Below, piece after piece: positions 9,711-19,741 of a DNA stretch of 64,000 bases. Below the pieces are notes generated by a model. That model worked only from the letters and a program-made list of their open reading frames with translations. It ran no database searches and was not told where the DNA came from. The stretch's first letter is position 1; every line of letters begins with the position of its first letter. The DNA comes from Atribacter laminatus (GTDB taxonomy: Bacteria; Atribacterota; Atribacteria; Atribacterales; Atribacteraceae). The translations under genes were made by a program, and so were the position numbers. The stretch is from assembly GCF_015775515.1 (NCBI RefSeq), contig NZ_CP065383.1, forward strand, positions 1,736,001 to 1,800,000. Reading direction: 5' to 3'.

Positions 9711-11675
9711 GTGGGATTAGCAGTATTTGCTACTATAGCTGGTTTAATAGCGGTTATATATGCAGTTTATTTAGTTATGAAAATTAATGCCTTTGATGCT
9801 GGTAACGAAAAAATGAAAGAGATTTCTCATGCTGTTCAAGAAGGGGCTATGGCCTTTCTTAAAAGAGAATACTTCTTTTTGATATTTTTTGTTATCGGTA
9901 TGTTTATCCTCCTCACCTTTACCCGAGGAATTGTTGAGGCCATTTGTTACCTTTGTGGGTCGATTTGTTCGGTATTAGCCGGTTTTGTGGGAATGAGGGT
10001 TTCAACCAAAAGCAATGCCCGAACTACCCAGGCTGCCACACAAGGAATAAGCCAGGCACTTAAAGTAGCTTTTTCGTCAGGCACGGTTATGGGGATGTGT
10101 GTAGCTGGTTTTGGGCTCTTGGGCTTGGGAATTCTCTATCTGATCATTCGAGATGCTAATATAATCAACGGATTTGCCTTAGGTGCCAGCTCAATCGCTC
10201 TTTTTGCCAGAGTAGGCGGAGGGATTTATACTAAAGCAGCTGATGTAGGTGCCGACTTGGTGGGAAAGGTTGAAGCAGGTATTCCTGAAGATGACCCTCG
10301 CAATCCAGCAGTTATAGCTGATAATGTCGGAGATAATGTCGGAGACGTGGCCGGCATGGGTGCCGATTTGTTTGAATCCTACGTTGGTTCGATCATTGCT
10401 GCCATGGTTTTGGGAGTATTTGCTTTCCCCGGAACTTTAGGTGGAGTGATGTACCCACTGGTTTTAGCCGGTGCTGGAACTCTGGCTTCAATTTTTGGAA
10501 CATTGTTTGTAAGCTCAAAAGACGAAAAAGGTTTGGCAGCAGCACTGAATCGTGGCACCTATATCAGTGGTGCCCTGGTTATCGTTATCAGCTTGATTGC
10601 CTCACTTTTGATCTTTAAGACAACTGGACCCTTCGTGGCGACGATTGCAGGTTTGATTGCAGGGATTGTTATCGGATTGACATCTCAATACTACACTGCC
10701 AGCGATTACAAGCCAGTTAAGGAATTAGCCGAAAACTCTAAAACCGGTCCGGCAACTGTGATCATCAATGGTTTAGCCCTTGGCATGGAAAGCACTCTTC
10801 TCCCCACGTTATTGGTTTGTGCAGCCATCATGGTGGCTTTTTGGGCAGCTGGAATTTATGGGATAGCTATTGCTGGAATCGGAATGTTATCGATTACAGC
10901 TATTATTGTTGCGGTTGATGCCTATGGACCGGTTGCCGACAATGCTGGTGGAATTGCTGAAATGGCTGAACTGGATCCCAAGGTAAGAAAGATTACCGAT
11001 TCACTCGATTCACTCGGGAATACAACTGCTGCTATTGGGAAAGGATTTGCAGTTGCATCGGCAGCTTTAACTGCCCTAGGATTATTCGTAGCCTATTCCC
11101 AAACCGTTAAGCTCAGTGTGATTGACATCCTTAATCCCCGAACGGTAGTCGGGCTTTTCATTGGCGGTATGTTGCCCTTCCTGTTCTCGTCGATGGCAAT
11201 GAAAGCAGTTGGTGCTGCGGCATTTAAGATGGTTGAGGAAGTTCGTCGGCAGTTCCGAGAAATCAAGGGATTGATGGAAGGGAAAGCCAAACCTGATTAT
11301 GCCCGTTGCGTCGATATTAGTACTAGGGGTGCTATTACCAAGATGATTGTTCCAGGATTGATGGCTGTTTTAGTCCCTCTCTTTGTAGGAATTGCATTGG
11401 GAAAAGAAGCCTTGGGTGGACTTCTGGCTGGTGCCATTGTTACCGGTTTAATGCTGGCGATTATGATGGCAAATGCTGGTGGTGCCTGGGATAATGCCAA
11501 AAAATTTATCGAAAGTGGTTTCTTAGGAGGCAAAGGAACTTCTGCTCATTCGGCAGCAGTGGTCGGCGATACGGTTGGAGATCCTTTCAAGGATACTGCT
11601 GGTCCATCGCTGAATATTTTGATCAAATTAATGACCATTGTGGCACTGGTTTTTGCCCCGCTCTTTTTGAGATAG
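9711..11675 (+). CDS. hppA: Membrane-bound ion-translocating pyrophosphatase
   Basis: Integral membrane enzyme of about 16 helices that couples PPi hydrolysis to H+ or Na+ export. The substrate-site motifs are all present: [57 protein letters not shown] and [17 protein letters not shown]. The segment [10 protein letters not shown] has Ala where K+-independent enzymes have Lys, so this should be the K+-dependent type; the pumped ion is not certain. I chose GTG 9711, with AAGGGAGG at 9695-9702, because upstream in-frame sequence overlaps dgt in another frame and is not membrane-like. Length is 654 residues. Confidence 0.97.
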   Translation: MGLAVFATIAGLIAVIYAVYLVMKINAFDAGNEKMKEISHAVQEGAMAFLKREYFFLIFFVIGMFILLTFTRGIVEAICYLCGSICSVLAGFVGMRVSTKSNARTTQAATQGISQALKVAFSSGTVMGMCVAGFGLLGLGILYLIIRDANIINGFALGASSIALFARVGGGIYTKAADVGADLVGKVEAGIPEDDPRNPAVIADNVGDNVGDVAGMGADLFESYVGSIIAAMVLGVFAFPGTLGGVMYPLVLAGAGTLASIFGTLFVSSKDEKGLAAALNRGTYISGALVIVISLIASLLIFKTTGPFVATIAGLIAGIVIGLTSQYYTASDYKPVKELAENSKTGPATVIINGLALGMESTLLPTLLVCAAIMVAFWAAGIYGIAIAGIGMLSITAIIVAVDAYGPVADNAGGIAEMAELDPKVRKITDSLDSLGNTTAAIGKGFAVASAALTALGLFVAYSQTVKLSVIDILNPRTVVGLFIGGMLPFLFSSMAMKAVGAAAFKMVEEVRRQFREIKGLMEGKAKPDYARCVDISTRGAITKMIVPGLMAVLVPLFVGIALGKEALGGLLAGAIVTGLMLAIMMANAGGAWDNAKKFIESGFLGGKGTSAHSAAVVGDTVGDPFKDTAGPSLNILIKLMTIVALVFAPLFLR

Positions 11676-11702
11676 GATGCTCTTCAATATTTTAATAAAA
11701 AG

Positions 11703-11748
11703 AATAGCTCGGGGTTAATTATCAATACCCCCGGGCTATTATAATTTT
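11703..11748 (+). terminator. Terminator after hppA
   Basis: AATAGCTCGGGG pairs with CCCCCGGGCTATT around a loop of about 13 bases, followed by an AT-rich ATAATTTTC tail. Confidence 0.8.
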
Positions 11749-11750
11749 CT

Positions 11751-12056
11751 ATCCTGAAAATACCATCTTATAAATTCCCCCATTGAGGGGGGATAAAGGG
11801 GGGTGTGCCTTTAATCGGTCATCCTGAGCCCTCGCTTTTTGAGGGCGTGAGGATCTCATCTTTTAAGTTTTTTCTTCATAAATACTTTAAATGATGAGAT
11901 TCTTACGTCGTCCGGTAAAAACACCGGACTCCTCAGAATGACTAAGTGGATGGTAGAGATTGCCACGTCGCACAAGACGCTCCTCGCAATGACGGATTTA
12001 GATAGGTATTTTCATCCTCATCTGGTGCTGCAAAGCAGCATGACGGTCTATCCTGA
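11751..12056. repeat. Dispersed composite palindromic repeat, copy 1 (core 11753-11993)
   Basis: The 241-bp core is present again at 20571-20811 (one difference noticed, T/C in the CCGGTAAAAACACCGG hairpin) and inverted at 59371-59611. It is a chain of four imperfect palindromes: a C-run/G-run unit, a unit starting GTCATCCTGAGCCCTCGC, a unit ending CACCGGACTCCTCAGAATGAC and a unit GAGATTGCCACGTCGC...GCAATGAC. The stretch to 12056 (TCATCCTCATCTGGTGCTGC and on) is shared with the third copy. Bases 12057-12200 hold no recognisable gene; they carry the dnaG leader. Confidence 0.9.
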
Positions 12057-12200
12057 GAATTCATATCCATTTCTTTATTCTCTTCATAGTGGAAGAGGTT
12101 TAAATGAGGAGAAATAATATTCTTCTAAAGAGGGACCTTTTAAAATCTGAGAGGAATATTGGTTTATAATAAATTTATTAAATTTTAAAGAGGTTTATCT

Positions 12201-13982
12201 TTGGCAATTCAAGACCAAACTTTAGAAGAAATAAAAAACCGTATTGATATCGTTGAGCTCATCTCCAACTATGTAGATTTAAAACCAGCCGGGAAAAATT
12301 ATCGAGGACTCTGCCCTTTTCACGAAGAAAAAACGCCTTCTTTTATCGTTTCACCAGAAAAAGGAATTTTCCATTGCTTTGGTTGTGGTGTTGGAGGGAG
12401 TATTTTTAATTTTATCATGAAAGTGGAAAATCTATCCTTTCGGGATGCGGTGATTCATTTATCACAGAAAGCGGGTATTGAACTACCTACCTCAAGACGG
12501 GATATACAGAACAAGGAATATCGACAAAAAGGAAAAATAATACAGTTAAATCAAGTCGTTCAAAAATTTTATTATGATTCACTCCTTCATTCTGAAGATC
12601 CGTTGGCAAAAACATCAAGGCATTATCTCTTTCAAAAAAGAGGTATTAAACCGTCAACAGCTGAACAATTCGGACTGGGTTATTCGCCGGCAGATGGAAA
12701 GGCGATTATCGAGTATTTATACCAACAAGGATTTAACGGGAACGATTTTATCCAGGCAGGGATAGGAAACGTCATTAGAAAAGGAGAATTATACGATCGA
12801 TTCCGAGGACGAATAACCTTTTCGCTTCATGACAGCAACGGAGAGATTGTAGGCTTTGCTGGAAGAACCCTCCTTGAAAACGAGCATCCTAAATATATCA
12901 ATTGTTCTGAAAGCCCGGTTTTTTCTAAAGGGAACAATTTATACGGTTTATTTGCCACGAAAAACGACATACGAAAAACCAAGACGGCCATATTAGTTGA
13001 AGGATACATGGATTTTCTATCTCTTTTCGAGAACCAGGTAACCAATTGCTTGGCATCGATGGGGACAGCCTTAACGGCTCATCAGGCAACTCTCATCAGA
13101 AGGTTCGCTGAAGAGGTTGTTATCTGTTATGATTCAGATAATGCTGGAAGAGTAGCAACTTTCCGTGGAATTGATATTTTAACCAAAAAGGGATTATCGG
13201 TAAAAATTGCAGTGCTCCCTGCACCTTATGATCCCGATTCCTATCTTCGCAAGAAAGGGAAGGGAGCATTTTTAAAAATTTTGGAACAAAAAAAACCGAT
13301 TTTTGATTATCAATTGGAATTATTATTGCATGAATATGGTTCTAAATCATTAGAATCACAAATACATATCATTCGCGGCCTTCTTCCTTCCATCAATGCT
13401 ATGACTGATTCCATTGAAAGGTCATTAAAAATACGTTCTTTGGCTCAGTACTTAAAAATTCCTGAATCTTTAATTTATAATGTTTTAAAGGGAACTCGAG
13501 AAAGCGAGAAAAAAATAAAACTCTTTAAAACAGCTCAGAAAGACGCTATTTACGGAGCAATAAAGGCAGAAAAAATATTAGTGAAATTTCTAATGGAAGA
13601 GCCAACCGTTAGAAGTATAATTTGTGACCAGGTTCCAGCTGAGTATTTTTCTATTCCAGAACACCGGAGAATCTATCAGGTGATTTTAAATAATTTGGAT
13701 GAGAATTTTTCTCTTTCTGACCTGATTAACGTATTTTCTGGAGATGAATTGATGTCATCATGTATTTCAGCCATAGGTTCAATGGAAACCGAATGTCACG
13801 AAATGAATGAGGAATTGATTCAAAGTTTGATAAAAACTCTTAAATGGGCTGAATTAAGAAGAGAACGATCAATACTGGCTGGAGAATTAGCCCAACAAGC
13901 CGATTATGAATCAAAATTATTGATTGGAAAACGGATAGAAGAAATAGATAAGGAAATACAGAGATTAAAATCTTGTTCTTAA
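12201..13982 (+). CDS. dnaG: DNA primase DnaG
   Basis: Synthesises the RNA primers for lagging-strand replication. The N-terminal CHC2 zinc domain shows CPFHEEKTPSF and CFGCGVGG (residues about 40-65). The TOPRIM domain has LVEGYMDFLS and the acidic ICYDSDNAGR, and the C-terminal part is the helicase-interaction domain. At 593 residues it has standard length. The TTG start at 12201 follows AAAGAGGT at 12188-12194. It precedes rpoD, the classic macromolecular synthesis order, here without rpsU. Confidence 0.97.
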   Translation: MAIQDQTLEEIKNRIDIVELISNYVDLKPAGKNYRGLCPFHEEKTPSFIVSPEKGIFHCFGCGVGGSIFNFIMKVENLSFRDAVIHLSQKAGIELPTSRRDIQNKEYRQKGKIIQLNQVVQKFYYDSLLHSEDPLAKTSRHYLFQKRGIKPSTAEQFGLGYSPADGKAIIEYLYQQGFNGNDFIQAGIGNVIRKGELYDRFRGRITFSLHDSNGEIVGFAGRTLLENEHPKYINCSESPVFSKGNNLYGLFATKNDIRKTKTAILVEGYMDFLSLFENQVTNCLASMGTALTAHQATLIRRFAEEVVICYDSDNAGRVATFRGIDILTKKGLSVKIAVLPAPYDPDSYLRKKGKGAFLKILEQKKPIFDYQLELLLHEYGSKSLESQIHIIRGLLPSINAMTDSIERSLKIRSLAQYLKIPESLIYNVLKGTRESEKKIKLFKTAQKDAIYGAIKAEKILVKFLMEEPTVRSIICDQVPAEYFSIPEHRRIYQVILNNLDENFSLSDLINVFSGDELMSSCISAIGSMETECHEMNEELIQSLIKTLKWAELRRERSILAGELAQQADYESKLLIGKRIEEIDKEIQRLKSCS

Positions 13983-14099
13983 TTATTCCTTGAAAAGGAA
14001 GGGGTAGATTATAATTTGGGTAATAAGATTTCTGAAAGGAATATATTGTGATACAATCTCTATATTTTGCAACTCAATAATTTGAGAGAGGGTGATTTA

Positions 14100-15206
14100 T
14101 TGATTAGCAATAATGAAAATCAAGCCTCTCATACTTTAACCGCTGAATTTTCAAATCTTATTGAAAGCGGAAAAAAGAAAGGCTTCATCACTTTTAAAGA
14201 ATTAAATGATGTTATTGGTGACGATGCGGTCAACATTGATAAGCTTGATGATCTCTATACTGTGTTGTCTGATCAAGGTATCGAAGTTTCTGACGAAGAG
14301 GAAGCAGGGAAAGAGGATCAAATAGTCGCCAGCACCGAAGATCTTAAGCTGGAAGGAATTAAAGGTATCGGTGTAGACGATCCGGTAAAAATGTATTTAA
14401 AAGAAATTGGTCAGGTCCCATTGCTTACTCCTGAAAAAGAAGTCGAGTTAGCAAAAAGAGTTGAAAAAGAAGACTCCATTGCTAAAAATGAATTGATTGA
14501 AGCAAATCTTCGCTTGGTGGTGAGTATCGCCAAGAGATATGTTGGTCGAGGAATGCTATTCCTGGATCTCATTCAAGAGGGAAATTTGGGACTAATTCGT
14601 GCGGTGGAGAAGTTTGACTATCGTAAGGGATATAAATTTAGTACTTATGCCACTTGGTGGATTCGTCAAGCAATTACTAGGGCTATCGCCGACCAAGCTC
14701 GTACTATTCGAATTCCAGTTCATATGGTTGAAACCATCAACAAATTGGTGCGCATTTCCCGTCAACTTCTTCAGGAATTGGGTCGAGAGCCGGCACCCGA
14801 AGAGATCGCCCAAAAAATGGGTATTCAGGTCGATAAGGTTAGAGAAATTTTAAAAACTGCTCAGGAACCGCTTTCCTTGGAAACTCCCATTGGGGAAGAA
14901 GAAGATAGCCATCTGGGTGATTTTATTGAAGATCAGGGAGTGATGGCACCACCCAAAGCGGCTTCCTATACACTCTTAAAGGAACAACTTGACGACGTGC
15001 TCAATACTTTAACCGACCGGGAACGAAAAGTCCTGAAGCTGCGTTTCGGCTTACAAGATGGAAGACCTCATACTCTTGAAGAGGTGGGGCAGATTTTTGG
15101 AGTTACCCGGGAACGGATCCGGCAAATTGAGGCCAAAGCCCTCCGTAAACTTCGTCATCCAAGTCGGAGCAGAAAATTACGCGATTATCTTGACGAGGCG
15201 GAATAA
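14100..15206 (+). CDS. rpoD: Primary RNA polymerase sigma factor (sigma-70)
   Basis: Housekeeping sigma factor. Region 1.2 is [21 protein letters not shown], regions 2.1-2.4 run from [17 protein letters not shown] through [20 protein letters not shown] to [18 protein letters not shown], and region 4.2 is [20 protein letters not shown]. There is no long non-conserved insert, so at 368 residues it resembles the short RpoD of Gram-positives and thermophiles. I chose TTG 14100 because AGAGGGTGAT lies just upstream; an in-frame TTG at 14067 has none. A promoter for the following tRNA lies in its last codons. Confidence 0.97.
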   Translation: MISNNENQASHTLTAEFSNLIESGKKKGFITFKELNDVIGDDAVNIDKLDDLYTVLSDQGIEVSDEEEAGKEDQIVASTEDLKLEGIKGIGVDDPVKMYLKEIGQVPLLTPEKEVELAKRVEKEDSIAKNELIEANLRLVVSIAKRYVGRGMLFLDLIQEGNLGLIRAVEKFDYRKGYKFSTYATWWIRQAITRAIADQARTIRIPVHMVETINKLVRISRQLLQELGREPAPEEIAQKMGIQVDKVREILKTAQEPLSLETPIGEEEDSHLGDFIEDQGVMAPPKAASYTLLKEQLDDVLNTLTDRERKVLKLRFGLQDGRPHTLEEVGQIFGVTRERIRQIEAKALRKLRHPSRSRKLRDYLDEAE

Positions 15207-15218
15207 ACCGTATATAAT
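15190..15218 (+). promoter_or_regulatory. Sigma-70 promoter for tRNA-Asn
   Basis: TTGACG (15190-15195), a 17-base spacer and TATAAT (15213-15218) match the consensus 11 of 12. The -35 box lies inside the rpoD stop region, and the tRNA begins 17 bases after the -10 box. Confidence 0.85.
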
Positions 15219-15234
15219 CCTTATCGTTGAATAT

Positions 15235-15309
15235 TCCTCGGTAGCTCAACGGTGGAGCATCCGGCTGTTAACCGGAGGGTTGCAGGTTCGAATCCTGCCC
15301 GGGGAGCCA
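15235..15309 (+). tRNA. tRNA-Asn (anticodon GTT)
   Basis: Full cloverleaf: acceptor TCCTCGG pairs with CCGGGGA (one G-T pair), the D arm contains TAGCTCAACGGTGGAGCA, the anticodon stem TCCGG/CCGGA encloses CTGTTAA with anticodon GTT, and the T arm has GGTTCGAATCC. The discriminator is G and CCA is encoded (15307-15309). It has its own promoter and terminator. Confidence 0.97.
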
Positions 15310-15315
15310 GATTAT

Positions 15316-15345
15316 AAAAGCCGCCTTATAAGGCGGCTTTTTTTG
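15316..15345 (+). terminator. Terminator after tRNA-Asn
   Basis: AAAGCCGCCTTATAAGGCGGCTTT forms a perfect hairpin followed by a T run. Confidence 0.95.
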
Positions 15346-15403
15346 TTGTGAGATCAATCTAAAATATATATTTATTAAAATAATATAAATAAAAAATGAT
15401 ATC

Positions 15404-15432
15404 TTGACAACGGTTTTGCTGTTGGATAAACT
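15404..15432 (+). promoter_or_regulatory. Probable promoter of the hybrid kinase gene
   Basis: A consensus TTGACA (15404-15409) is followed after exactly 17 bases by TAAACT (15427-15432), 104 bases ahead of the ATG at 15536. Confidence 0.65.
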
Positions 15433-15535
15433 TGATTTTAGTTAATATTCTCTTGATAAGGGCCTTTGGTGTGGACTAAGAAGATTTTAATGGTTAGAAT
15501 TAATGTTAAGTTGATGCTAGGTGGTAAACTTTTTA

Positions 15536-18500
15536 ATGACCAATAAGGAAACCATCAAAGAGCCGGACATTAGGTTTATTTTCTTCTTTTTAACAGTTAT
15601 TATTTTAGCTCTTATAACTGGAGGATATTTATATTATCACTATAATATACAAGCTGTTCAGGCTGAAAAAGAAATTGAACTCAAAGCCATAGCCGAACTA
15701 AAAGTTGAACAAATCCAGACTTGGCGAAACGAACGCCTTATCGATGCCTCCATGAATTCTTCAGGAATTCTCCGCATAGAAATCCTGCGATGGCTCAGGT
15801 CTCCCAATGATCAGGATTTAAAAAAACTCCTTGCTAATCACTGGCAAGATCTCCAAGATAATGCCAAATACCAAAATGTTCTTCTCATTTCACCTGCTGG
15901 ACAAATTTTGCTTTCCCTTGATCCCGATATTGTTGAATTGGAAACCGATGCTATACAGCTGGTTAATCGAGCCATCGCAACTGGTCATGTTGTATTCGGG
16001 GATTTTTATCGGTGTATACAAAACGAAAGAATTCATTTAGATTTGACAGTTCCCGTACTTGATGATAATGAAACTCCCTTGGCAGCTCTCCTACTCCGTA
16101 CTGACCCCGATAATTTTCTTTATCCTTTTATACAAACCTGGCCAACTCCAAGTGAGAGCGCAGAAACCCTTATTTTTAGACAGAACGGTCAGGAGATCGT
16201 ATTCCTCAATCAACTTCGCCATCAACCTGATTCCGCGCTTAACACTTGTATTCCACTTACAGAAACTGATAATTCAACAGTTCAAGGGATAATGGGGAAA
16301 ACCGGAATCATTCGTGGTAAAGATTATCGAGGAGAAGAAGTTGTTTCCTATATTCAACCAATACCTGATACTGACTGGTTTATGGAAGCTAAAATCAATA
16401 TTGATGAAATATTTTCTGAGGCTCAGACCCGAGGAGGCTATATCCTTTTACTGTTTTCGCTTTTTGTAGCAATGGTGATTCTCCTTGCCATCCTGTTAAT
16501 GAATCGCCGAAAAAGTAGAATATACCGAGAACTTTACCTTACCGAACAACAATTATCACAGTCCAAGGCAATTATAGCTGCCAGTAGTGATGCAGTATTG
16601 GTAATAGACCCGATTACGAATCGATATTTAGAGGTGAATGATACAGCGTGTGCCCGACTGGGTTACACCCGTGAGGAATTATTACACATGACTGTTCAAG
16701 ATATAAACCCGGCTTTTCTCAGGGAAGAGTTCCCCCAATTTTTGCAAAAAGTTCACGAAAAGGGGAATCTATTAATTGAAACTTTTTATCAAAAAAAGGA
16801 CGGGACAACTATCCCAGTCGAGGTCAATGTTCGTTCTATCCAGGTGGATGGAAACGAATATTTAGTTTCTACAGCCCGAGATGTAACCGAACGAAACCGC
16901 ATAGAGAGGGAACTCTGGGAAGCCACCCAACGTCTTGATATGATTTTGGCTGCTACCAAAACCAATATTGACATTATTGATCATGACTATAATCTCATTT
17001 ATGTGGATAAGCATTGGCAGAATATTTACGGTGACTTTATTGATCGAAAATGCTATGATTATTTTCTTGGATTAGAGGAACCCTGCGATTATTGTATTAT
17101 TCATGATGTTTTACAAACCAAGCAACCAGTTGTTTTAGAAAGAATACTCACGAAAGAAAATGACCGGGTTATTGAAGTTCATACTATACCAATAAAGGAT
17201 ATATCGGGAAAATGGGTTGTAGCCAAATTTAATATTGATATCACCAAACGCAAGCAAGCGGAAAAAGCGCTTAGAGAAAGTGAAGAAAAGTTTCGTCTTC
17301 TGGTGCAATCCACCAACGATATTATCTTTACCTTAGATACTCAGCAGCGACATACCAGTGTTTATGGACAATGGTTAGTACAAGGTGGGTTGAGTGAAGA
17401 TAAGTTTTTAGGAAAAACCGCTGCTGAATTTTTTGGTGAGGAAGCTGCAAAAATCCATACACAATCCAATCTACTTGCTCTTCAAGGTGAATTTGTTAAA
17501 TATGAATGGTCAGCAAAATTAGAAGGGGAAGAGCGTTTTTACCAAACTTCACTTTCTCCAATGAAAAATAGTGAGGGAAAAGTATTCGGTTTGGTCGGTA
17601 TTGGTCGTGATATTACTGCCCTAAAAAAGGCAGAGAAAGCTCAACGTGATATTGAAGCTCAGTTCCAAAAAGTGGTTGAGGGTGCACCTGATGCAATCTT
17701 CATAGAAACGGTCAATCAATTTAGCTATCTCAATCCGGCAGCTTGTAAACTTTTTGGAGCCAAGTCTCCTGATGAGCTATTAGGTAAACCGTTATTGGAT
17801 CGGATTCATCCTATAGCAAGAGAGCGATCTAAACAACGTATTCATCTTTTAAATATTGAAAAACAATCAGTTCCCTTAATTGAGCAAATTTATCTTCGTT
17901 TGGACGGCAGTGAAGTTCCAGTGGAAGTAACGGCGGTTCCCATTTTCTATCAAGGGAAAGACGGGGCTCTGGTGTTTGTTCGAGATATTACCAAGCGGAA
18001 AAAAGCCGAGGAAGAACGTTCAAAGCTCGCCGAACGCTTACAGGTTTCTGAGAAGATGGAGATTATTGGAAGTTTAGCTGGTGGGATTGCTCATGATTTC
18101 AATAACCTGCTATCGGTAATCACTGGGTATACCGATTTAATTTTATCCAGAAATTGTAAAGATGATTCAATACGTGAAAATTTAACCGAAGTTCGAAAGG
18201 CTACCGAAAGGGCGACAGCGCTCACTCAGCAATTACTCACCCTTAGCCGTAAACAGGTTGTCAATCCCGGACAAATTAGTCTCAATCAAATTATTGTTGG
18301 GATGGAAAAGATGGTGAGGCAAGTTATTGGAGAAAATATTGGACTGATGCAAATTCTCTCTCCCGACCTGTGGCTAACCTTGGCTGATCCCAACCAATTA
18401 GAACAGGTCATTATGAATTTAGTTGTTAATGCCCGTGATGCAATGCCCAATGGAGGAAAACTCATTATTGAAACTTCAAACGTTGAGCTTGATGAAAAAT

Positions 18501-19153
18501 ACGTATCCCAGCATATTGATGTCCTCCCTGGGCAATATGTCATGCTCAGCATCTCTGATACGGGAAGCGGTATGGATGAACAAACCAAGTTGAAAATATT
18601 CGAACCATTTTTTACTACTAAAACCAAAGGGACCGGCCTTGGGCTTTCCACGGTTTATGGTATTGTTAAACAAAATAAAGGACATGTCTGGGTTTACAGC
18701 GAACCGGGAGAAGGAACTACTTTTAAAATTTATTTAAGGCGGGAAACTCTTCAAAAAATCATTCATAAACCCACAGTACCAGTGGAGAGCAAAAATCCAA
18801 GAGGGACTGAAACCGTTCTGGTTGTGGATGATGAACAATCAGTTCGAAATCTAGTGAAGAAAATTCTGAGTAATGTCGGTTATACCGTATTATCAGCAGC
18901 AAGTGGTTCAGAAGCTCTTAAAATATTGAATCAGGATGAAAGACGAGTACAATTGGTGCTTACCGATATCGTTATGCCTGAGATGAGTGGTGAAAAATTT
19001 TCCCAACATCTTTTAAAGCTATTCCCTCATATCAAAGTCATCTTTATGTCGGGTTTTGCCGATAGTGCCGTACAAAATAATGAGATTGATCATGATCAGG
19101 TAATCTCAATATCGGTAAACCCTTCAGTGCCGCCGATCTTACTCATAAAGTGA
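15536..19153 (+). CDS. Multi-PAS hybrid histidine kinase (C-terminus cut by a frameshift)
   Basis: Membrane sensor kinase. A first helix at about residues 14-36 and a second near 300-325 enclose an extracytoplasmic sensor region. About four PAS domains follow (345-820), then HisKA with GGIAHDFNNLL (phospho-His near 852), the ATPase domain with NLVVNARDAMPNGG and GTGLGLSTVYG, and a receiver starting VLVVDDEQ with phospho-Asp near 1143 in LTDIVMPEMSG. The reading frame is lost near base 19102: the conserved KPFSAADLTHKVREVLDG continues one frame over to 19464, as if one A were missing from a run. Start ATG 15536 has AGGTGGT upstream. Likely partner is the adjacent HD-GYP regulator. Confidence 0.88.
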   Translation: MTNKETIKEPDIRFIFFFLTVIILALITGGYLYYHYNIQAVQAEKEIELKAIAELKVEQIQTWRNERLIDASMNSSGILRIEILRWLRSPNDQDLKKLLANHWQDLQDNAKYQNVLLISPAGQILLSLDPDIVELETDAIQLVNRAIATGHVVFGDFYRCIQNERIHLDLTVPVLDDNETPLAALLLRTDPDNFLYPFIQTWPTPSESAETLIFRQNGQEIVFLNQLRHQPDSALNTCIPLTETDNSTVQGIMGKTGIIRGKDYRGEEVVSYIQPIPDTDWFMEAKINIDEIFSEAQTRGGYILLLFSLFVAMVILLAILLMNRRKSRIYRELYLTEQQLSQSKAIIAASSDAVLVIDPITNRYLEVNDTACARLGYTREELLHMTVQDINPAFLREEFPQFLQKVHEKGNLLIETFYQKKDGTTIPVEVNVRSIQVDGNEYLVSTARDVTERNRIERELWEATQRLDMILAATKTNIDIIDHDYNLIYVDKHWQNIYGDFIDRKCYDYFLGLEEPCDYCIIHDVLQTKQPVVLERILTKENDRVIEVHTIPIKDISGKWVVAKFNIDITKRKQAEKALRESEEKFRLLVQSTNDIIFTLDTQQRHTSVYGQWLVQGGLSEDKFLGKTAAEFFGEEAAKIHTQSNLLALQGEFVKYEWSAKLEGEERFYQTSLSPMKNSEGKVFGLVGIGRDITALKKAEKAQRDIEAQFQKVVEGAPDAIFIETVNQFSYLNPAACKLFGAKSPDELLGKPLLDRIHPIARERSKQRIHLLNIEKQSVPLIEQIYLRLDGSEVPVEVTAVPIFYQGKDGALVFVRDITKRKKAEEERSKLAERLQVSEKMEIIGSLAGGIAHDFNNLLSVITGYTDLILSRNCKDDSIRENLTEVRKATERATALTQQLLTLSRKQVVNPGQISLNQIIVGMEKMVRQVIGENIGLMQILSPDLWLTLADPNQLEQVIMNLVVNARDAMPNGGKLIIETSNVELDEKYVSQHIDVLPGQYVMLSISDTGSGMDEQTKLKIFEPFFTTKTKGTGLGLSTVYGIVKQNKGHVWVYSEPGEGTTFKIYLRRETLQKIIHKPTVPVESKNPRGTETVLVVDDEQSVRNLVKKILSNVGYTVLSAASGSEALKILNQDERRVQLVLTDIVMPEMSGEKFSQHLLKLFPHIKVIFMSGFADSAVQNNEIDHDQVISISVNPSVPPILLIK

Positions 19154-19464
19154 GGGAAGTGTTAGATGGTGTCATACCTTCAAAAATTGAAAAAAATGAG
19201 AAGATGATAATAACTCATAAAACCAGAAATAACAGAGTTATTCCTCTAAAAAAATTACAGCTTCTTCCGATAAAAATCTATAAAGATCTGCGACAAGCTA
19301 CATTAGCCGCACGATACGACGATTTAGTTCAAATCATTGAGAAAATCCATTCCATAGATACCAATTTAGCCGAAATACTTTATCAATTAGTTGATGAATA
19401 TAATTACGATGGAATTTTAGATTTAATCGATGAAAAAGGAGGGGGAGAAAAGTCAGATGGTTGA
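19150..19464 (+). pseudogene. Frameshifted C-terminal piece of the hybrid kinase
   Basis: The frame starting upstream at about 19105 encodes NIGKPFSAADLTHKVREVLDG, the end of a receiver domain. It then gives a helical tail (LRQATLAARYDDLVQIIEKI, ILYQLVDEYNYDGILDLI) of the kind found at the end of such hybrid kinases. It is the direct continuation of the gene at 15536 in another frame rather than an independent gene; the GTG at 19150 is not a credible start. Its stop overlaps the start of the next gene at 19457, which suggests the original operon was coupled here. Confidence 0.8.
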
Positions 19465-19723
19465 AATGAATGTTGGGAATGTTTTGGTGGTTGATGATGC
19501 CCACGATAATCTTCGACTGCTCAGTACTCTCTTAAAACGGGGCGGACTGGTACCAAGACCAGTTGACAGCGGTAAAAAGGCTTTTGAAGTAGCAGTTGTT
19601 GACCCTCCTGATTTAGTTCTTTTAGATATCCAGATGCCGGAGATGTCGGGGTTTGAGGTGTGCCAACGATTTATGCAAGATGAACGGCTCCAGAATATCC
19701 CTATTATTTTTATTAGTGGATAA
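19457..19723 (+). CDS. Receiver domain of an HD-GYP response regulator (ends at an in-frame TAA)
   Basis: CheY-like receiver with VLVVDDAHDN and phospho-Asp near residue 56 in VLLDIQMPEMSG. The frame stops at TAA 19721-19723, right after IIFISG. Without that stop it would read on as QGTDDKVKAFQAGGVDYVSKPF, which is the standard second half of a receiver, into the HD-GYP domain. One codon thus splits one gene of about 361 codons. ATG 19457 is preceded by GGAGGGGGAG and overlaps the preceding frame's stop. Confidence 0.8.
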   Translation: MVEMNVGNVLVVDDAHDNLRLLSTLLKRGGLVPRPVDSGKKAFEVAVVDPPDLVLLDIQMPEMSGFEVCQRFMQDERLQNIPIIFISG

Positions 19724-19741
19724 CAAGGAACTGATGATAAA

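Noticed and set aside
11676-12200. Replication origin, given dnaG and a repeat-rich gap
   Set aside because: No DnaA-box cluster or dnaA/dnaN genes; the gap is explained by dispersed repeats.
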